Shown piece by piece: positions 1 to 10,893 of a stretch of DNA of 64,000 nucleotides. The stretch is from Lojkania enalia (taxonomy: Eukaryota > Ascomycota > Dothideomycetes > Pleosporales). The notes under the pieces were generated by a model, which was not told where the DNA came from, ran no database searches, and was given only the letters and a program-made list of their open reading frames with translations. Location: assembly GCA_010094045.1 (NCBI GenBank), contig ML986667.1, positions 128,982 through 192,981 on the forward strand, given 5' to 3'. Position 1 is the first letter of the stretch, and the number at the start of each line of letters is the position of its first letter. The position numbers were made by a program, and so were the translations under genes.

Positions 1-2
1 TA

Positions 3-917
3 TGCCCGGAGCGAGTTCCTAAAAAGAGGGGGAGGCCTAGGAAGCATCCTCTACCCAATTCACCTACCTCAAAAGATGGTGTAAAAAATGCGGATGCTGA
101 AGGCTTTGGATCCCCTCCCAGCAGTCGAAAGAAGCCAAAACCAAAAGGTGGGTCAAAGAACCTAGGCGAAACATTTCTCCCCAAAGTGCCTGCAATTAGA
201 GTTGAGAAAGCTGCCGAACAAGATCCTTCAGATTCAAAGAAACCGACGTCAAGAGGACCGCGTAGGAAGGCAAGGAAAAGTGCAGCCATTATTACAGCTA
301 GCGACGATGAGACCGGAGATGACGAACTTCCGGTCCTCCAGCAGCCGGCGGCGCAAACAGAAGACAAGCGTATTGAACAAGGCACTGAATCTCAAGCAAT
401 CGACAAAAACGAAAACAGTGATGAAGGCAATGAGGTTGCAAGCCATATTGAGCCGATGCCGCGAGAAGGGCCGGATCGAGAGTCAACAATATCGTCGAGC
501 TCGGGGATATGGGGAAATTGGAGAAACGGCGAGCTAGAAGATAGCGATTTCAGCTCAAGCATGGCGGGGGAAGAGTCACCGAAAACGCCATTGAAAAAGG
601 GTACGAAGAGCCCAGGCTCCAAGAAGAAATCGGTTCGTGGGGGTGGCAATAACAACGGGGATTATAGGCCGAACTACTACGCGAAGAAAAAAGCCACACC
701 AAAAGGCAAACAAAACCCAAAGAAAGAAGAACAAAATCCCGACATTGAGATGCCAGATGTGCAAGATGGTGAACAGGGTAGGGATCATGTTGAGAAGGAT
801 ATGGAAGATAACGATGGAGAAAATCCGCCGAAAATAGAGCCGAACAATGAGAGTGGCGGCAATGCGAAGGAGATGTCTCCATGTAGGTCATCCCGGCACC
901 TCCGTCTCCTATTCTAA
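3..917 (+). CDS. C-terminal part of an AT-hook protein (5' end outside window)
   Basis: The frame is open from the left edge to a TAA at 915-917, so this is the last ~304 residues of a longer protein. Near the edge (about 18-48) it encodes KKRGRPRK, a good AT-hook core (GRP flanked by basic residues), which in known proteins inserts into the minor groove of AT-rich DNA. A second basic patch, SRGPRRKARK, follows at about 240-275. The rest is low-complexity, rich in E, D, K, S, P and N, as in disordered chromatin proteins. No enzymatic domain is visible. The tail after about 870 (SPCRSSRHLRLLF) is less acidic and contains a gtaggt string, so a 3' intron with a different C-terminus is possible. 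A nuclear DNA-binding role is inferred from the AT-hook alone. Confidence 0.6.
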   Translation, partial: CPERVPKKRGRPRKHPLPNSPTSKDGVKNADAEGFGSPPSSRKKPKPKGGSKNLGETFLPKVPAIRVEKAAEQDPSDSKKPTSRGPRRKARKSAAIITASDDETGDDELPVLQQPAAQTEDKRIEQGTESQAIDKNENSDEGNEVASHIEPMPREGPDRESTISSSSGIWGNWRNGELEDSDFSSSMAGEESPKTPLKKGTKSPGSKKKSVRGGGNNNGDYRPNYYAKKKATPKGKQNPKKEEQNPDIEMPDVQDGEQGRDHVEKDMEDNDGENPPKIEPNNESGGNAKEMSPCRSSRHLRLLF

Positions 918-1842
918 CAACTCATAGAACTATCGAATCGGAGGACAATCTTGACTTCGGTTCTAAGTTGTAGCCTGTCATCACATTTGATTAAGCAACA
1001 TTTACTAGGGCAAAAGGGTACGGCGCATAGTAGGGTCTAATTCTGCAGCGGGAAATGGCGGCGAACTCGGAGATTTAAATTTCGTATTTTTTATTCAATT
1101 TTCAATAGAGCTCTTGTTAAGACTTTCCACGCTTATTGTAGTGCAAGGTGCTATAGTTGCTCCTTCATTTGTTTTTGGATGGACCATATGATGTGTCTCG
1201 ACCACTCACTAATATCTTCTTGTGCCTACTTCCTGTAAATGTAGTAGTCGTTCATTGAGTACTGAAATCTGCTTCACGTATTAAGTGAGGCGAATATGAC
1301 CCCGAATTGGTTGAAAGTTCCCTTTTCGAATGCGCTCCCTACGAGTTAATAATCTAAATGCCTTTCGTCATTGAGGCCGCATTTGTTTCTAACGGCCGCG
1401 CCTGCTCGACGCAATAAACTGAATAGTCATTAAATCCTAGGATTTATTTCTATTTCAAAAAAACATCTACATTGCATTATCTCGTCCGGGATCCACCTTC
1501 AGCTATTTACCTAACATTTCCAGAAAAGCTAAAAATGACCACTAGAACTACAGCAAGGGATCAGTTCTACAATTGATGCCGCTATTGTGGGAGCTGTCTT
1601 CGAAGCCCAAATATACGGGCGTGAGCAGACACAACAGCCTCGCTGGCCAAGCCCGAAGCAATTGGGCGGATACCTAAAACACATTATTCTGAGTGAGGTA
1701 AGGTATTTAGATTTTTATAGCTGCGTTTAACCAAATCTACAACACTTATACAGAAGTACGCCCTTCTGCGTAACGTCTCTACCTGATATCTCCCGACATT
1801 GCTAATCATACATAGAAACCTCTTGTCGATACCAAAACAAAT
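918..1842. other. intergenic, 3' flanks of two convergent genes
   Basis: I see no ORF with coding character on either strand. It should hold the 3' UTRs of the AT-hook gene and of the rhomboid gene. Nothing else recognised. Confidence 0.6.
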
Positions 1843-2713
1843 CTACCACCGCAAGCTCCTCAATCTCGTAAAATAGAACGCAGCGCCAAATGCCAAACCC
1901 CCAAGATGGCCCGCATGTGCTGTTCTCGAATTCTCGCTTGATAGGTAGTAGCCATCGTATACCACATAGCCCAACATAAGCAGCCACATGGGCACTGGGA
2001 GAATACCGAAAATTGCAGCTTTGGTATGGGGATACATGAAAGCCGCCGCAGCTCCAACACCAGTCACAGCGCCACTGAAGCCCAGGCCACTTGCGAGATC
2101 GCGCCCGCCGCGGTTTTTCATTTTCTGAGCGCGGTCGAGTAGATAGTAGCAGCCCCCACTGATGGCAGAGCCAAGCACAAGTGCGATCATGTTTCCTGGT
2201 CCAACGCGCGGAGTTCGGGCGATAAGCTCGCCAAAAAAAATAGAAGGACATCATGTTCGCTATGATGTGATATGGAGAGCCGTGCATGAAGGCGTGTGTG
2301 AGCACAGTCCACCATCGATCGTTGTCCAAGAATTCATTCAGGTTCACCGTGAAATTTCTCATGAGCCGTATCACGTTGCCTTTTGCTTGGGCGACGGCGG
2401 CGGCTGAGCCGGAACGAAGAGCTTGGTCGAGTTGCGTGGTAGCGTAGTATTTATAGGCGAACACGGCACAGTTGATGCCTATGAATCCGTATATTACCCG
2501 CATGTTTTTTTGCGTGTTGTCAAAGTAGTATCGGCTAGAGCTGTACAACCGCCTTTGGACCAGGATACGGCTGAAGAGAGAGGCGCCTAGGCCTAGGCCT
2601 AGGCCCAGGCCCACGGTTGATGGCCGGAAGAAGTCGCAGGACATAGTTCTGGTGGTGGGTTTTGCGTGGGAGGCTATAGGCCTGAGCAACCTCGCAGGAA
2701 GGAGAGAAGACAT
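1843..2713 (-). CDS. rhomboid-family intramembrane protease, frameshifted as sequenced
   Basis: Start at ATG 2713 (MSSLLPARLLRPIAS), an arginine-rich leader suited to a mitochondrial presequence, followed by a GLGLGLGLG stretch from tandem CCTAGG units. A first membrane segment (VIYGFIGINCAVFAY) precedes the conserved HAFMHGSPYHIIANMMSFYFF block (H..x..N). The frame then breaks: with seven instead of eight A at 2233-2240 it continues as GELIARTPRVGPGNMIAL to the GFSG motif (catalytic Ser near residue 213) and AHAGHLGG (catalytic His near 269), ending at 1843. Both dyad residues lie after the break, so the gene as written cannot give active enzyme. Either the A8 run is a sequencing error or the gene is a recent null. 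No intron can bridge the site because conserved sequence is continuous across it. Membership of the mitochondrial PCP1/PARL group is likely but not proven. Confidence 0.8.
2233..2240. other. A8 homopolymer causing a +1 frameshift
   Basis: Eight A on the + strand (T8 on the coding strand). One base fewer would join the two rhomboid half-frames exactly at the conserved FYFFGEL junction. Confidence 0.75.
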
Positions 2714-3645
2714 GGACGGCCGCAAATTATTACAGACAGCGGATACAAGCCAATCGAGCTAGCTATGCCACTTGAGCACGTGTTTTGAGGGAATCTCAAG
2801 AAACTTGAAGTCAATCTTTGCCGGTACCTAGACCGGTGAGCAATGCAAAGTCGTGAGAAATGAGTAACGTGCACGCCCAATGCAGAAGTGTTCTTATAAC
2901 CTTTAGTTAGCTATTAAGCCTGAGATGAGTGAAGAGCCATATTACTCTTTGAATATTGTGCAATTTTTTCTGCGGAACTAATGAGAGAAACGGGCAAATG
3001 TGCCCGAGATGGTTGGTGAGAAGTGAAGGTAGATGGTGGTGAGGGTGGCTGTTTGCTGCGCGCAAGGGCCGACGGCATGCGACCAATCATGGGCCGGCCG
3101 CCACGGGAAGTCCCACCGACCTCAACTCTTTCCTCATAAAGGGCTTTGCCTGCTCGTTTCCTCTCCCCTCTACCACATTTTGCTTACCCCACCCTCCAGA
3201 GTACACTTCCCTTAGAGAGACGCGCACGCCTTAGTACCACCCGTCACTAACCTTCCTCGAGCACAGTCTGTTTGCGCATCGCTGCCGCCACGCCGCAGTC
3301 ACAGCTCCCTCACGAGGCAGGACGAAACCCTGCCCAGTTACCCTTCCAAGACTGTGCGACGTCCCTCTCCGCCGTGAAGGCCCCTCGCACCACCACAGCC
3401 AGCCTTCACAAACCTGGCGCCTGTCTATAGGCAGATACAAAGACCGCTTTCTCCACCGCACACTACCACAACTGCGATACATCCGTCGCCGGCTTGTTTA
3501 GGCTTAGATACGCCGTCTTGCCTACCGCCGCTCTCGATTAGACGACTTCGATAGCTGTCGCATAAGCCGACCATATTCTAGATATACCTTCTCAACAGCT
3601 TCCGACCCTGTTCGGCCTTCTCCACCTCGGGTGGCACCTCTCAGA
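2714..3645. promoter_or_regulatory. divergent intergenic region, rhomboid / DHH1
   Basis: 932 bp between two divergent start codons. The DHH1 side, from about 3120 to 3640, is strongly pyrimidine-rich with many CT tracts, as is common for leaders of highly expressed fungal genes. A ctccag at about 3195-3200 could be the 3' end of a leader intron. Short ORFs here lack coding character. Confidence 0.4.
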
Positions 3646-5276
3646 ATGACTACCGAAATAACCAACCAACTAGCGGCGACGAGCCTTAGGTTAGCAGCAG
3701 GTACACTTTCCCGCTACAGTACAGCTAACATGAGAATCACCAGCGGCGCTCTTCCAGCAACGAATACGAATTGGAAAGACGGACTAAAGGTCCCCTCGAA
3801 AGACTCCCGACCACAGACTGAAGTAGGTCGCGCCATGGCTAGACCCCTAATCTTGACATATTAGAGCTGATAGAGCCTCTACAGGATGTCACGGCGACGA
3901 AAGGCCTCGAGTTCGAGGATTTTTTCATTAAGCGCGAGCTAATGATGGGCATTTTCGAGGCAGGCTTCGAGAAGCCTTCGCCGATTCAGGAAGAGACCAT
4001 CCCCGTGGCCCTCACAGGCCGGGATATCCTGGCCCGTGCGAAGAATGGAACCGGCAAGACAGCTGCTTTCGTGATTCCTACCCTAGAACGCGTGAACCCA
4101 AAGAGCAATAAGACACAGGCTCTTATCCTAGTGCCTACACGAGAGTTGGCTCTCCAAACCTCGCAAGTCTGTAAGATGCTGGGCAAACATCTCGGTCTCA
4201 ATGTTATGGTTTCGACAGGCGGTACTGGACTGAAGGACGACATTATTCGGTTATCGGATCCGGTTCATATTATCGTTGGTACGCCGGGTAGGATCCTAGA
4301 TCTAGCAGGGAAAGGTGTTGCCGACCTCTCGGCTTGTCAGACTTTTGTCATGGATGAGGCCGATAAGCTTCTTTCTCCCGAATTCACTCCAGTCATTGAA
4401 CAGCTGCTTGGCTTCCACCCAAAGGATCGCCAAGTCATGCTTTTTAGTGCTACATTCCCTGTCTTGGTTAAGTCCTTTAAGGATAAACACATGAACTCGC
4501 CATACGAAATCAATCTCATGGATGAACTGACTCTCCGTGGTATCACCCAGTACTACGCCTTCGTCGAGGAGAAACAGAAAGTCCATTGTCTCAACACGCT
4601 CTTCAACAAGTTGCAAATTAACCAATCCATCATCTTCTGCAACTCTACCAATCGAGTCGAATTGCTGGCTAAAAAGATCACTGAGCTTGGCTATTCCTGC
4701 TTCTATTCGCACGCACGCATGCTTCAGCATAATCGTAATCGCGTCTTCCACGACTTCCGTAATGGTGTCTGCCGGAATCTTGTATGCTCAGATCTGCTTA
4801 CCCGTGGTATCGATATCCAGGCCGTCAATGTTGTCATCAACTTCGACTTCCCGAAGAATGCTGAAACATATCTCCACCGTATCGGTCGTTCTGGTCGTTT
4901 TGGTCACTTGGGTTTGGCTATCAATCTGATCAATTGGGACGATCGGTTCAATCTCTACCGCATTGAACAGGAGTTGGGTACTGAGATCCAGCCGATCCCG
5001 CCTGTTATTGAGAAGAAGCTATATGTCTATGAGTCCCCCGAGACCATTCCCCGCCCTATGTCCAACCCGCCGCGCCAAGTTCAGGATCAGGACGGGTCCG
5101 GAAACGCGCAGCGGTCCAACTCAAATCAAGCCGGCAACCGCCAGAACTACCACCGTAATCAGAGAGGAGGAGGTCAATATCAGGGCCAACGACGTAATCC
5201 TCCCCAGAATCAGAATCGACAAAATGGCCAGGGCCCTCAACGCAATCCCCGACCCCAGCCGGCTGCTCCTGCATAA
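3646..5276 (+). CDS. DHH1: DEAD-box RNA helicase Dhh1 (DDX6 family)
   Basis: Dhh1 activates decapping and represses translation in P-bodies. Exons are 3646-3700, 3758-3822 and 3885-5276; introns are 3701-3757 (57 nt, gctaac branch) and 3823-3884 (62 nt). The spliced start [14 protein letters not shown] leads into [16 protein letters not shown] and [19 protein letters not shown], the diagnostic Dhh1 N-terminus. Helicase motifs follow in order: Q motif (GFEKPSPIQ), Walker A (AKNGTGKT), PTRELA, TPGR, DEAD (MDEADKLL), SAT (LFSATFP), TRGID and HRIGRSGR. The C-terminal tail is rich in Q, N, R and G with RGG-like repeats, typical of condensate-forming Dhh1 tails. The first intron is a multiple of three without stops, so its retention would add 19 residues and keep the frame. 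Confidence 0.95.
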
Positions 5277-7163
5277 GGTGATGTAGAACAGCGTGGGTTG
5301 GCTTTGTCTGAGCAGTCTTCGTTGGCTTCGATAGCAAGTCTTTCATGTATTCTATGTCACGATTTCGCTTTGCTCAGGAAGCCAAGTGGTTGCATTCGGT
5401 TACCATTCGCGGCTGCACATATTTCGAGTTGTCTTGTTTTTTTTTTTTTTTTTTCCTTTACGATAACGGGAGTGACTGTCGACGACTCGATACGGGATGC
5501 CTGATTTCCTTTCTCTCGGGGCATAACGAATCGAATCACCGGCGCACACGGAGTCTACGATTTCCGACCGTTTATATGTACTATATACCATGGTCTGTTC
5601 TGGATCTGGGACCTTACGTCTTTTTTTGTCGGCCGATTTCTCAACGCGCCGATCATTTCTTTGTTTTCGGCAGTTGTCCCTTCCCTCCATGCACCGGAGT
5701 TTATACTTTCGTCCATTCCGGTCACTCCGTTTTACTCCTCTACAGCATCGGTGCGGTGTGATTGCTAAAAGTCCAATCTTTTTCAGATAGAGGATTACGG
5801 TTCTCTTTTCCCAAGCTGTCTCCACCATCTACGTCTGGATATGACGGCTTCCCCCTCCTCATCGAATATGTCATATGTTACCCGACAATCTATGTCAAAG
5901 CTATTTCCTGGCTCTCGGCTCTCAACATCTCTATCCCACAACTTCCACTAATCGACATGTTGGTCACAGTATCTGCTGTGCCAATTTTCACTGAAATCCC
6001 CTTGCGGTTCCTCTCCCTCCTCTCGGATCTCGCACACTTTTGGGCTCTACTCTTAAGCTCACTTCATTGTTGATCATCCTCTCTCCCGCTTTCGAATGAG
6101 GACCCTGATCAGCCTAGGCATTGTACTCTTGACGGTTCCCTCCCATTTCCCTTCCCATTGAGAAATATGAATCGCCCGCCAAGACGTTGATTTTCTCATG
6201 CACGCACCTATTGTTGAGGGGAAGTGCCTGGAATTTGAGTCGGCCTGGTAGAAAATCGAGAAATATCTATGAACTGAAAATTTTAAAAAAAAAATATTTA
6301 GGGATAGGTTAGAAGGCTATGGACTACGGATTGATTTGGACTGGGAGACGTGGTGGTTGATGGTGAAGGCTTTCATTGCCGCCGAAACTATCGATTACTA
6401 TGGGCTTCTGGTATCATGATGGGCGCTAGTAGGCCTTTTCGCTAGCTAGCGACGTGTCTGTAGTGCTTATAATACTAAGAATTTTGTCCCTATGTGGTTT
6501 GTTTCTGCTGTGATATTGTCATTGATCGAAATGGTGACCTGAAACCGAGTCTTCAAAGGCGTTCACTTTCTTGCGCCTTAATTATCTTGTGTTTTATTTG
6601 ATACGCTCTTCATCTCATCTGATATTCTTAGAGCGGCTTCTGAGATTTATCTAAATTGTGAGGACTCGAGATCATGCTATGAAGCTATTCACAGGAAGGC
6701 ATATTCGGATATATGTAGTTTCCACCACTCCTAATCGTAGTTCATGGGTTAGCCATGCGACTTAGTAATAAATGTGGTTATTGCCCGGTCCCCCACAGCA
6801 GGTAAACTTTGTAAGTGACATTTTGCTTCGTGGATGGTGGATCCGGTATTTCTCAGCTGTTCGTGGTAATCTATGAAATGATTATTCAACACTTCCTTGT
6901 CTTAGACTAATGATTATATTTTTGTTTAACAAATACAACCTTGCCAGCAAGGCTGTATGTGTCGGGAAAGAACGTAGCTTCGTTGCTAATGAAATATGCC
7001 TAAAAAAAAAATAGAACGAAGCAACATTCGTACTATCCAGAACAAATTCTATATTCTCTACTAGATGAATTCAACAGCAATACTTCAGCTTCGCAAATGT
7101 TGAAAATGCCTGTAACTACAAGGTCCGAAAGACGCTATCTACGGCACAAGCTAGAGTTACAGC
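5277..7163. other. intergenic, DHH1 3' flank and unassigned DNA
   Basis: A T18-like run at about 5436-5453 and pyrimidine-rich DNA to about 6150 probably belong to the DHH1 3' UTR and downstream flank. Overlapping ORFs on both strands here have biased composition and no recognisable domain. Nothing further seen up to 7163. Confidence 0.5.
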
Positions 7164-8178
7164 TTGCTTAAACAGTCTAGAGCAATCAAGAAACCCCTCA
7201 AAATGACAGCACCAGCTACTCCTGAGAAGTCCTATAGACTGAGACGAGTTCGCTCTTTAGCACAGAGAGCACAAAAAGAACATCATACATCTCAAGACTC
7301 TAGCGATAGTAGCTCGCCTCAAGATTCCGGTGACAAGATCTCGTGTTAAGGCCACAGTACAAAGGGAACACCTCAGACAATCGCTAAACCACCTTCACCC
7401 AGATCCTCATAGTAACAAAATAAGAGAATATTGGCCTTGCAAAAAGTTCTCTCGTCACGAAGGGTCTGTCAAAGATTTGATTGACAGCTGCGTCCAGTGC
7501 GGGCACATTATCGACGATCACGAGCCACGTTACGGCGACCCTTGGGGACTCCAATGTGTTTGTGTTTCCATGCAAGATGAGCTAGTGTTCTTGGTTCTAC
7601 GATATGCGCATCAATACGGAGTAGTAGTTATTCGTGCAACACCTCAAGTCGGCAAGATTACGCTACTTAAACTTGTACGCTACCGTATCGCTCATAAAGA
7701 ATTGGACCTGGAGTCGGTATATTCGTTAGCAAAACAGGGAGAAGCAGAGTAGTCTTCTATATGACTAGTATATCGAGCAGCATAAGGTAGAATGGCAAAA
7801 AATGAATACTAAAATTCACCCCTACAACCCCGGCGCCCGAGCCATCTATCTCATCAATGAAGCTCAAGGCTCATATGAAGAAAAATTTTGGATTTTTGTT
7901 CTAAAACCACCGCCTCACAAGGAATCACGCTCTACTCGTACTGGTCCATGTCTATGACACCACTGGCGTTCTCCGCATACACGATCCGAATATTGAGCCC
8001 CAGATACAATGCATGCACGCTCTATTGCGCATAAATCTGCGTCCTACTATGGCTAGAAACCCATATATGCTCTTCAAGCAAGAGGTGGAAGTTTGCTACT
8101 CTATTTCGATATGGACTTGAGGATGGGGTCATTGAACACAATCAAAGTGCTACTGATTGCCATCCGGGTAGAACTGCC
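7164..8178 (+). pseudogene. 5' part of a decayed Crinkler-like P-loop NTPase gene
   Basis: Fragments in shifting + frames resemble a large fungal family with a P-loop NTPase module and a restriction-endonuclease-like C-terminal domain (Crinkler/CRN-type). At 7330-7752 the peptide GVVVIRATPQVGKITLL sits where Walker A is expected, but its first G and final T are replaced. At about 7845-7890 YLINEAQGSYEEKFWIF matches the family's hydrophobic-DEAQ segment (Walker B-like). At about 7990-8090 comes a block ending NPYMLF, and at 8110-8178 YGLEDGVIEH then ATDCHPG, matching the usual ATDGHPG. Frameshifts and stops separate the blocks. Translation stops matching at the edge of the TIR element at 8181, and the family's downstream half resumes at about 11050. 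Family assignment is from memory of the pattern; the decayed state is seen directly. Confidence 0.55.
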
Positions 8179-8180
8179 TA

Positions 8181-8870
8181 ACGACCCTCCCCGGCATGAC
8201 AAGACACCCTCCATGTCGAGACAAATGAGGGGTACCTTAACGTTAAGCAACTTTATCTCAGCACCCCGTTGGCATATATCATAATTCTATATAAGCCGTA
8301 TACTATAGTTATTCTTAAATATCTAAGACCCCTCCTGCCTAAAAATTATATTCGTATTATTGCCCTGATGCCTAAGTTATAAGAACTATATTTTTATAGA
8401 TAATAATACTCCTTTACTACACTATACCTATTAACCTCTTATTACTTATAATACTTATAGGAGGGCCTTATCTGAGCCTAAGAGCCCTATAATAGCCTAG
8501 AAAGTTATTATCAGCCTTACGTCTAGTATCGTGCGTAAAATCATGTAGGGTTACCACTCTAATCGGTACCTCTAATCGGAGTGATTACTAGTCCTAGCTA
8601 GTGCGAAACAGCTACATAACCATCTCATTGTAATCTACTTATAGTCACAGGCCTGTGGCTGTGGGGGTTCTTGGTAAGCGGGTCTGCTTTAGGCCTGAAG
8701 CCTTGTAATCTAATTCAACTTTGGCCACCTCCAACCAACTCACCTCTAGCAGAATTTGCCACCCTGTAAGGGCATGGCCGGAGCGGGTTAGCCATCCTTC
8801 CTCGCTAGCGGTGGCGAGTCCAAAGTATTTAACGCTTTAATCACCCGCTGTAAATATAACTAATTATACT
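8181..8870 (+). repeat. left terminal inverted repeat (imperfect, long)
   Basis: Pairs with 10470-10891 in inverse orientation. The matched blocks are the outermost ~75 bp, an AT-rich stretch at about 8290-8390, and 8770-8860. About 240 bp at 8530-8765 has no counterpart on the right. Confidence 0.55.
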
Positions 8871-9358
8871 GCCTCTAGATCTAACCTAGTTGGTCCAAAA
8901 TATCGACTAATATAGCATCCTGCCTCTACTCTGCTATCATTTACCATCTCTCGGCGACTACTAACCATATCCTACTTCATCAACTCGTGCTCTCCAGCTC
9001 ATTCCTAACAAATTCTCATTGGTCGCTTTGATAGAAGACTCCATGGCAGTGGAGGCACTAATACCTTACGAACACTCTGATGTGCACACAGTTGATCTAT
9101 TTCGTCATTAGTGGCATTCCGCGCTCATTTGTATATGCATTAGCATGTGCAGTATCTGTGATACTTTCGCTACGTCAGCTCTAGTTCATACCTTCATCTC
9201 AGAGGCATCATTTTGTATTCAAGTGCTAATCCTCGCACACACTATGCCATATTCCAGTTCCGTCCTTTCTTTGCACGAGTACCAGTCAACAACAAACACT
9301 AGCACGAAACTAAAACCGTTCTTCGGAACTAAAATTTTCTTCACGAATCCAATCGATT

Positions 9359-9709
9359 TCAGATTTGATTGTGTCTTGTAAGGTCCTTACTAAATGCAGA
9401 TTGCTCCACTAGAAGTTGTTCCAACAAAACCACTTGTACAGCTGCAAAGCTACCCTCGTTAGTCATGGTACTCTCGCAATGTGGTACATATAATACTCAC
9501 GCAGTCGTAGCAGAGAATATCTCTATAATTTGCCCATTCGTAAATATGCCCCAAGCCACTGAAAATACCGCAGTAAAAAGACTGATAAGAGCAAGCCGCG
9601 TAGCCATGCTTGCAACCGAGTATAAAACAAAAATTGCGAGCACAGGGAACACCGGGGCACATATGAGCCCAATCACTTCCCTTAGAGGGATCAATGTATC
9701 TTGAGACTA
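9359..9709 (-). pseudogene. 3' fragment of a DUF6594-type membrane protein gene
   Basis: Exon 9501-9706 encodes IPLREVIGLICAPVFPVL and onwards through TRLALISLFTAVFSVAWG to IEIFSAT. A 51 nt intron (9450-9500, GTGAGT donor, ACTAAC branch, TAG end) joins it to AFAAVQVVLLEQ, ending at TGA 9361-9359. Two hydrophobic segments followed by SATxAFAAVQVV is the C-terminal pattern I associate with DUF6594, a fungal family of unknown function with C-terminal membrane helices. Upstream, the frame hits a TAG at 9709 and nothing coding follows, so the N-terminal half is missing. The clean splice sites suggest it was captured from a functional gene. It lies wholly inside the TIR element. Confidence 0.5.
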
Positions 9710-10469
9710 ATGCACGGTGTTTCCGTAGATACCCCCTAGGGGTTGAGTCCGGTTTCTGTGCATTCGGGCCATGTTGATATTATTATTGCAGGGATCGCAC
9801 TGGTATTAGCATGCATATTCAAATAACTGCTCCCCTTCTAAGTTGGATAATGGAGAATGGGTATGGGAGTGAGAAAGTTTAAAGCTGGGAAATCTGCAAC
9901 TACTGGTACCACAAAATGAGATATAAATATGAGCAGCACCTAGCTTATCGTAAAGCCCCTTCCTCCCATGTGCAAAAAAAGAGCGTAAGGAGGGTTATTG
10001 TTGATTAAGTCCCCAGTCAGGTCAAACTCATCGTTTTTGTTAACTTGTTAGAGGCGCATTGTCAAGCGTGAGTATCATGGTGGTCGTACGTGTAAATGGG
10101 TGGCAAGCGGAATTAGCTGGCGCCGCTGTGTTGTTCCTGCAATTATTCCGGACTGGGGTCAGTTGACCGTTTTTCCTAGTATATCATCATTGTGACAGGT
10201 TTGGTGGCATTAAAAATAGTCACATGAATAGCTAGCGATTGTGATGAGGATCTGACAAGTTTGCTGAGTACGATTTCCTACTACTGTACGGCACCAAGTT
10301 ATCTGGTTGCAGGTTGTATCGGATACCGTCGCACGATATAAAATCACGCCGGATATCGACTGAAGCACCCCTTTTCCTGCGTATATAAATATGGCCTGCT
10401 AGCCACCCTCAATCGAAGCAATTCAGTTCCTCATATCTCTCGCTGAGACAAGATTCCACTCTGACCACA

Positions 10470-10891
10470 GCGATTAAAGCGCTAAATACTTTGAGCTTGC
10501 CACCGCTAGTAGTGAGGATGGCCGACTCGCTCCGGCGATACCCTTGACAGTAGACATAAGGCCAGTAATAACTCCCAAGTATCTTATCGAGGTTCTAGGG
10601 CTTAGATAAGTCCAGTTATCAGGACTAAAGTGATAAGAGCTTAATAGTGCTGCTGTGGAAGGAATTCTATTCTACAATATGAGAATATACCCTACAAATT
10701 AGGCATAAAGTAAAGATAGGAACGTAATGTTTAGGTAAAAGGGATTATAGATATTAGGAGTAGCTATAGTACATGACTAATACAGAACTATAGCAAATGT
10801 CGGCATGTGCGAAGAAATCTATTTGCTTAAAGTTAGAGTGCCCCTTATATGTCTTGGCACGGAGGGTGTCTCGCCACGTAGGGAGGGACGT
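10470..10891 (-). repeat. right terminal inverted repeat
   Basis: Inverted partner of 8181-8870. Its outer end is ...GGGAGGGACGT followed by TA. The inner conserved block is at about 10475-10550. Confidence 0.55.
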
Positions 10892-10893
10892 TA

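Larger units (their letters stand above)
8181..10891. mobile_element. 2.7 kb element with long terminal inverted repeats and TA target duplication
   Basis: The left end reads inward ACGACCCTCCCC and the right end, reverse-complemented, ACGTCCCTCCCT. Each is flanked outside by TA (8179-8180 and 10892-10893). Both continue into GACACCCTCC and a TTAAGCAA block, then into AT-rich sequence sharing a CTATAGTA string. A second conserved block (ATTAAAGCG..TAAATACTTTG, GCCACCGCTAG) lies at about 8770-8860 on the left and 10475-10550, inverted, on the right. Mismatches are mostly C/T and G/A, as expected of RIP. The TA duplication suggests a Tc1/mariner-type DNA transposon or a derivative. No transposase is readable. 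The interior holds a DUF6594 fragment. The outer sequence is the decayed NTPase gene, so the element inserted into that gene. Confidence 0.6.

Noticed and set aside
1802..1842. Extension of the rhomboid ORF to 1802 in the upstream frame
   Set aside because: That frame is out of register after the A8 run. The conserved C-terminus is in the other frame and stops at 1843.
5345..6073. Overlapping ORFs of 60-140 codons on both strands after DHH1
   Set aside because: They come from pyrimidine-rich 3' flank DNA; no domain, no consistent splice structure, and strong low-complexity bias.
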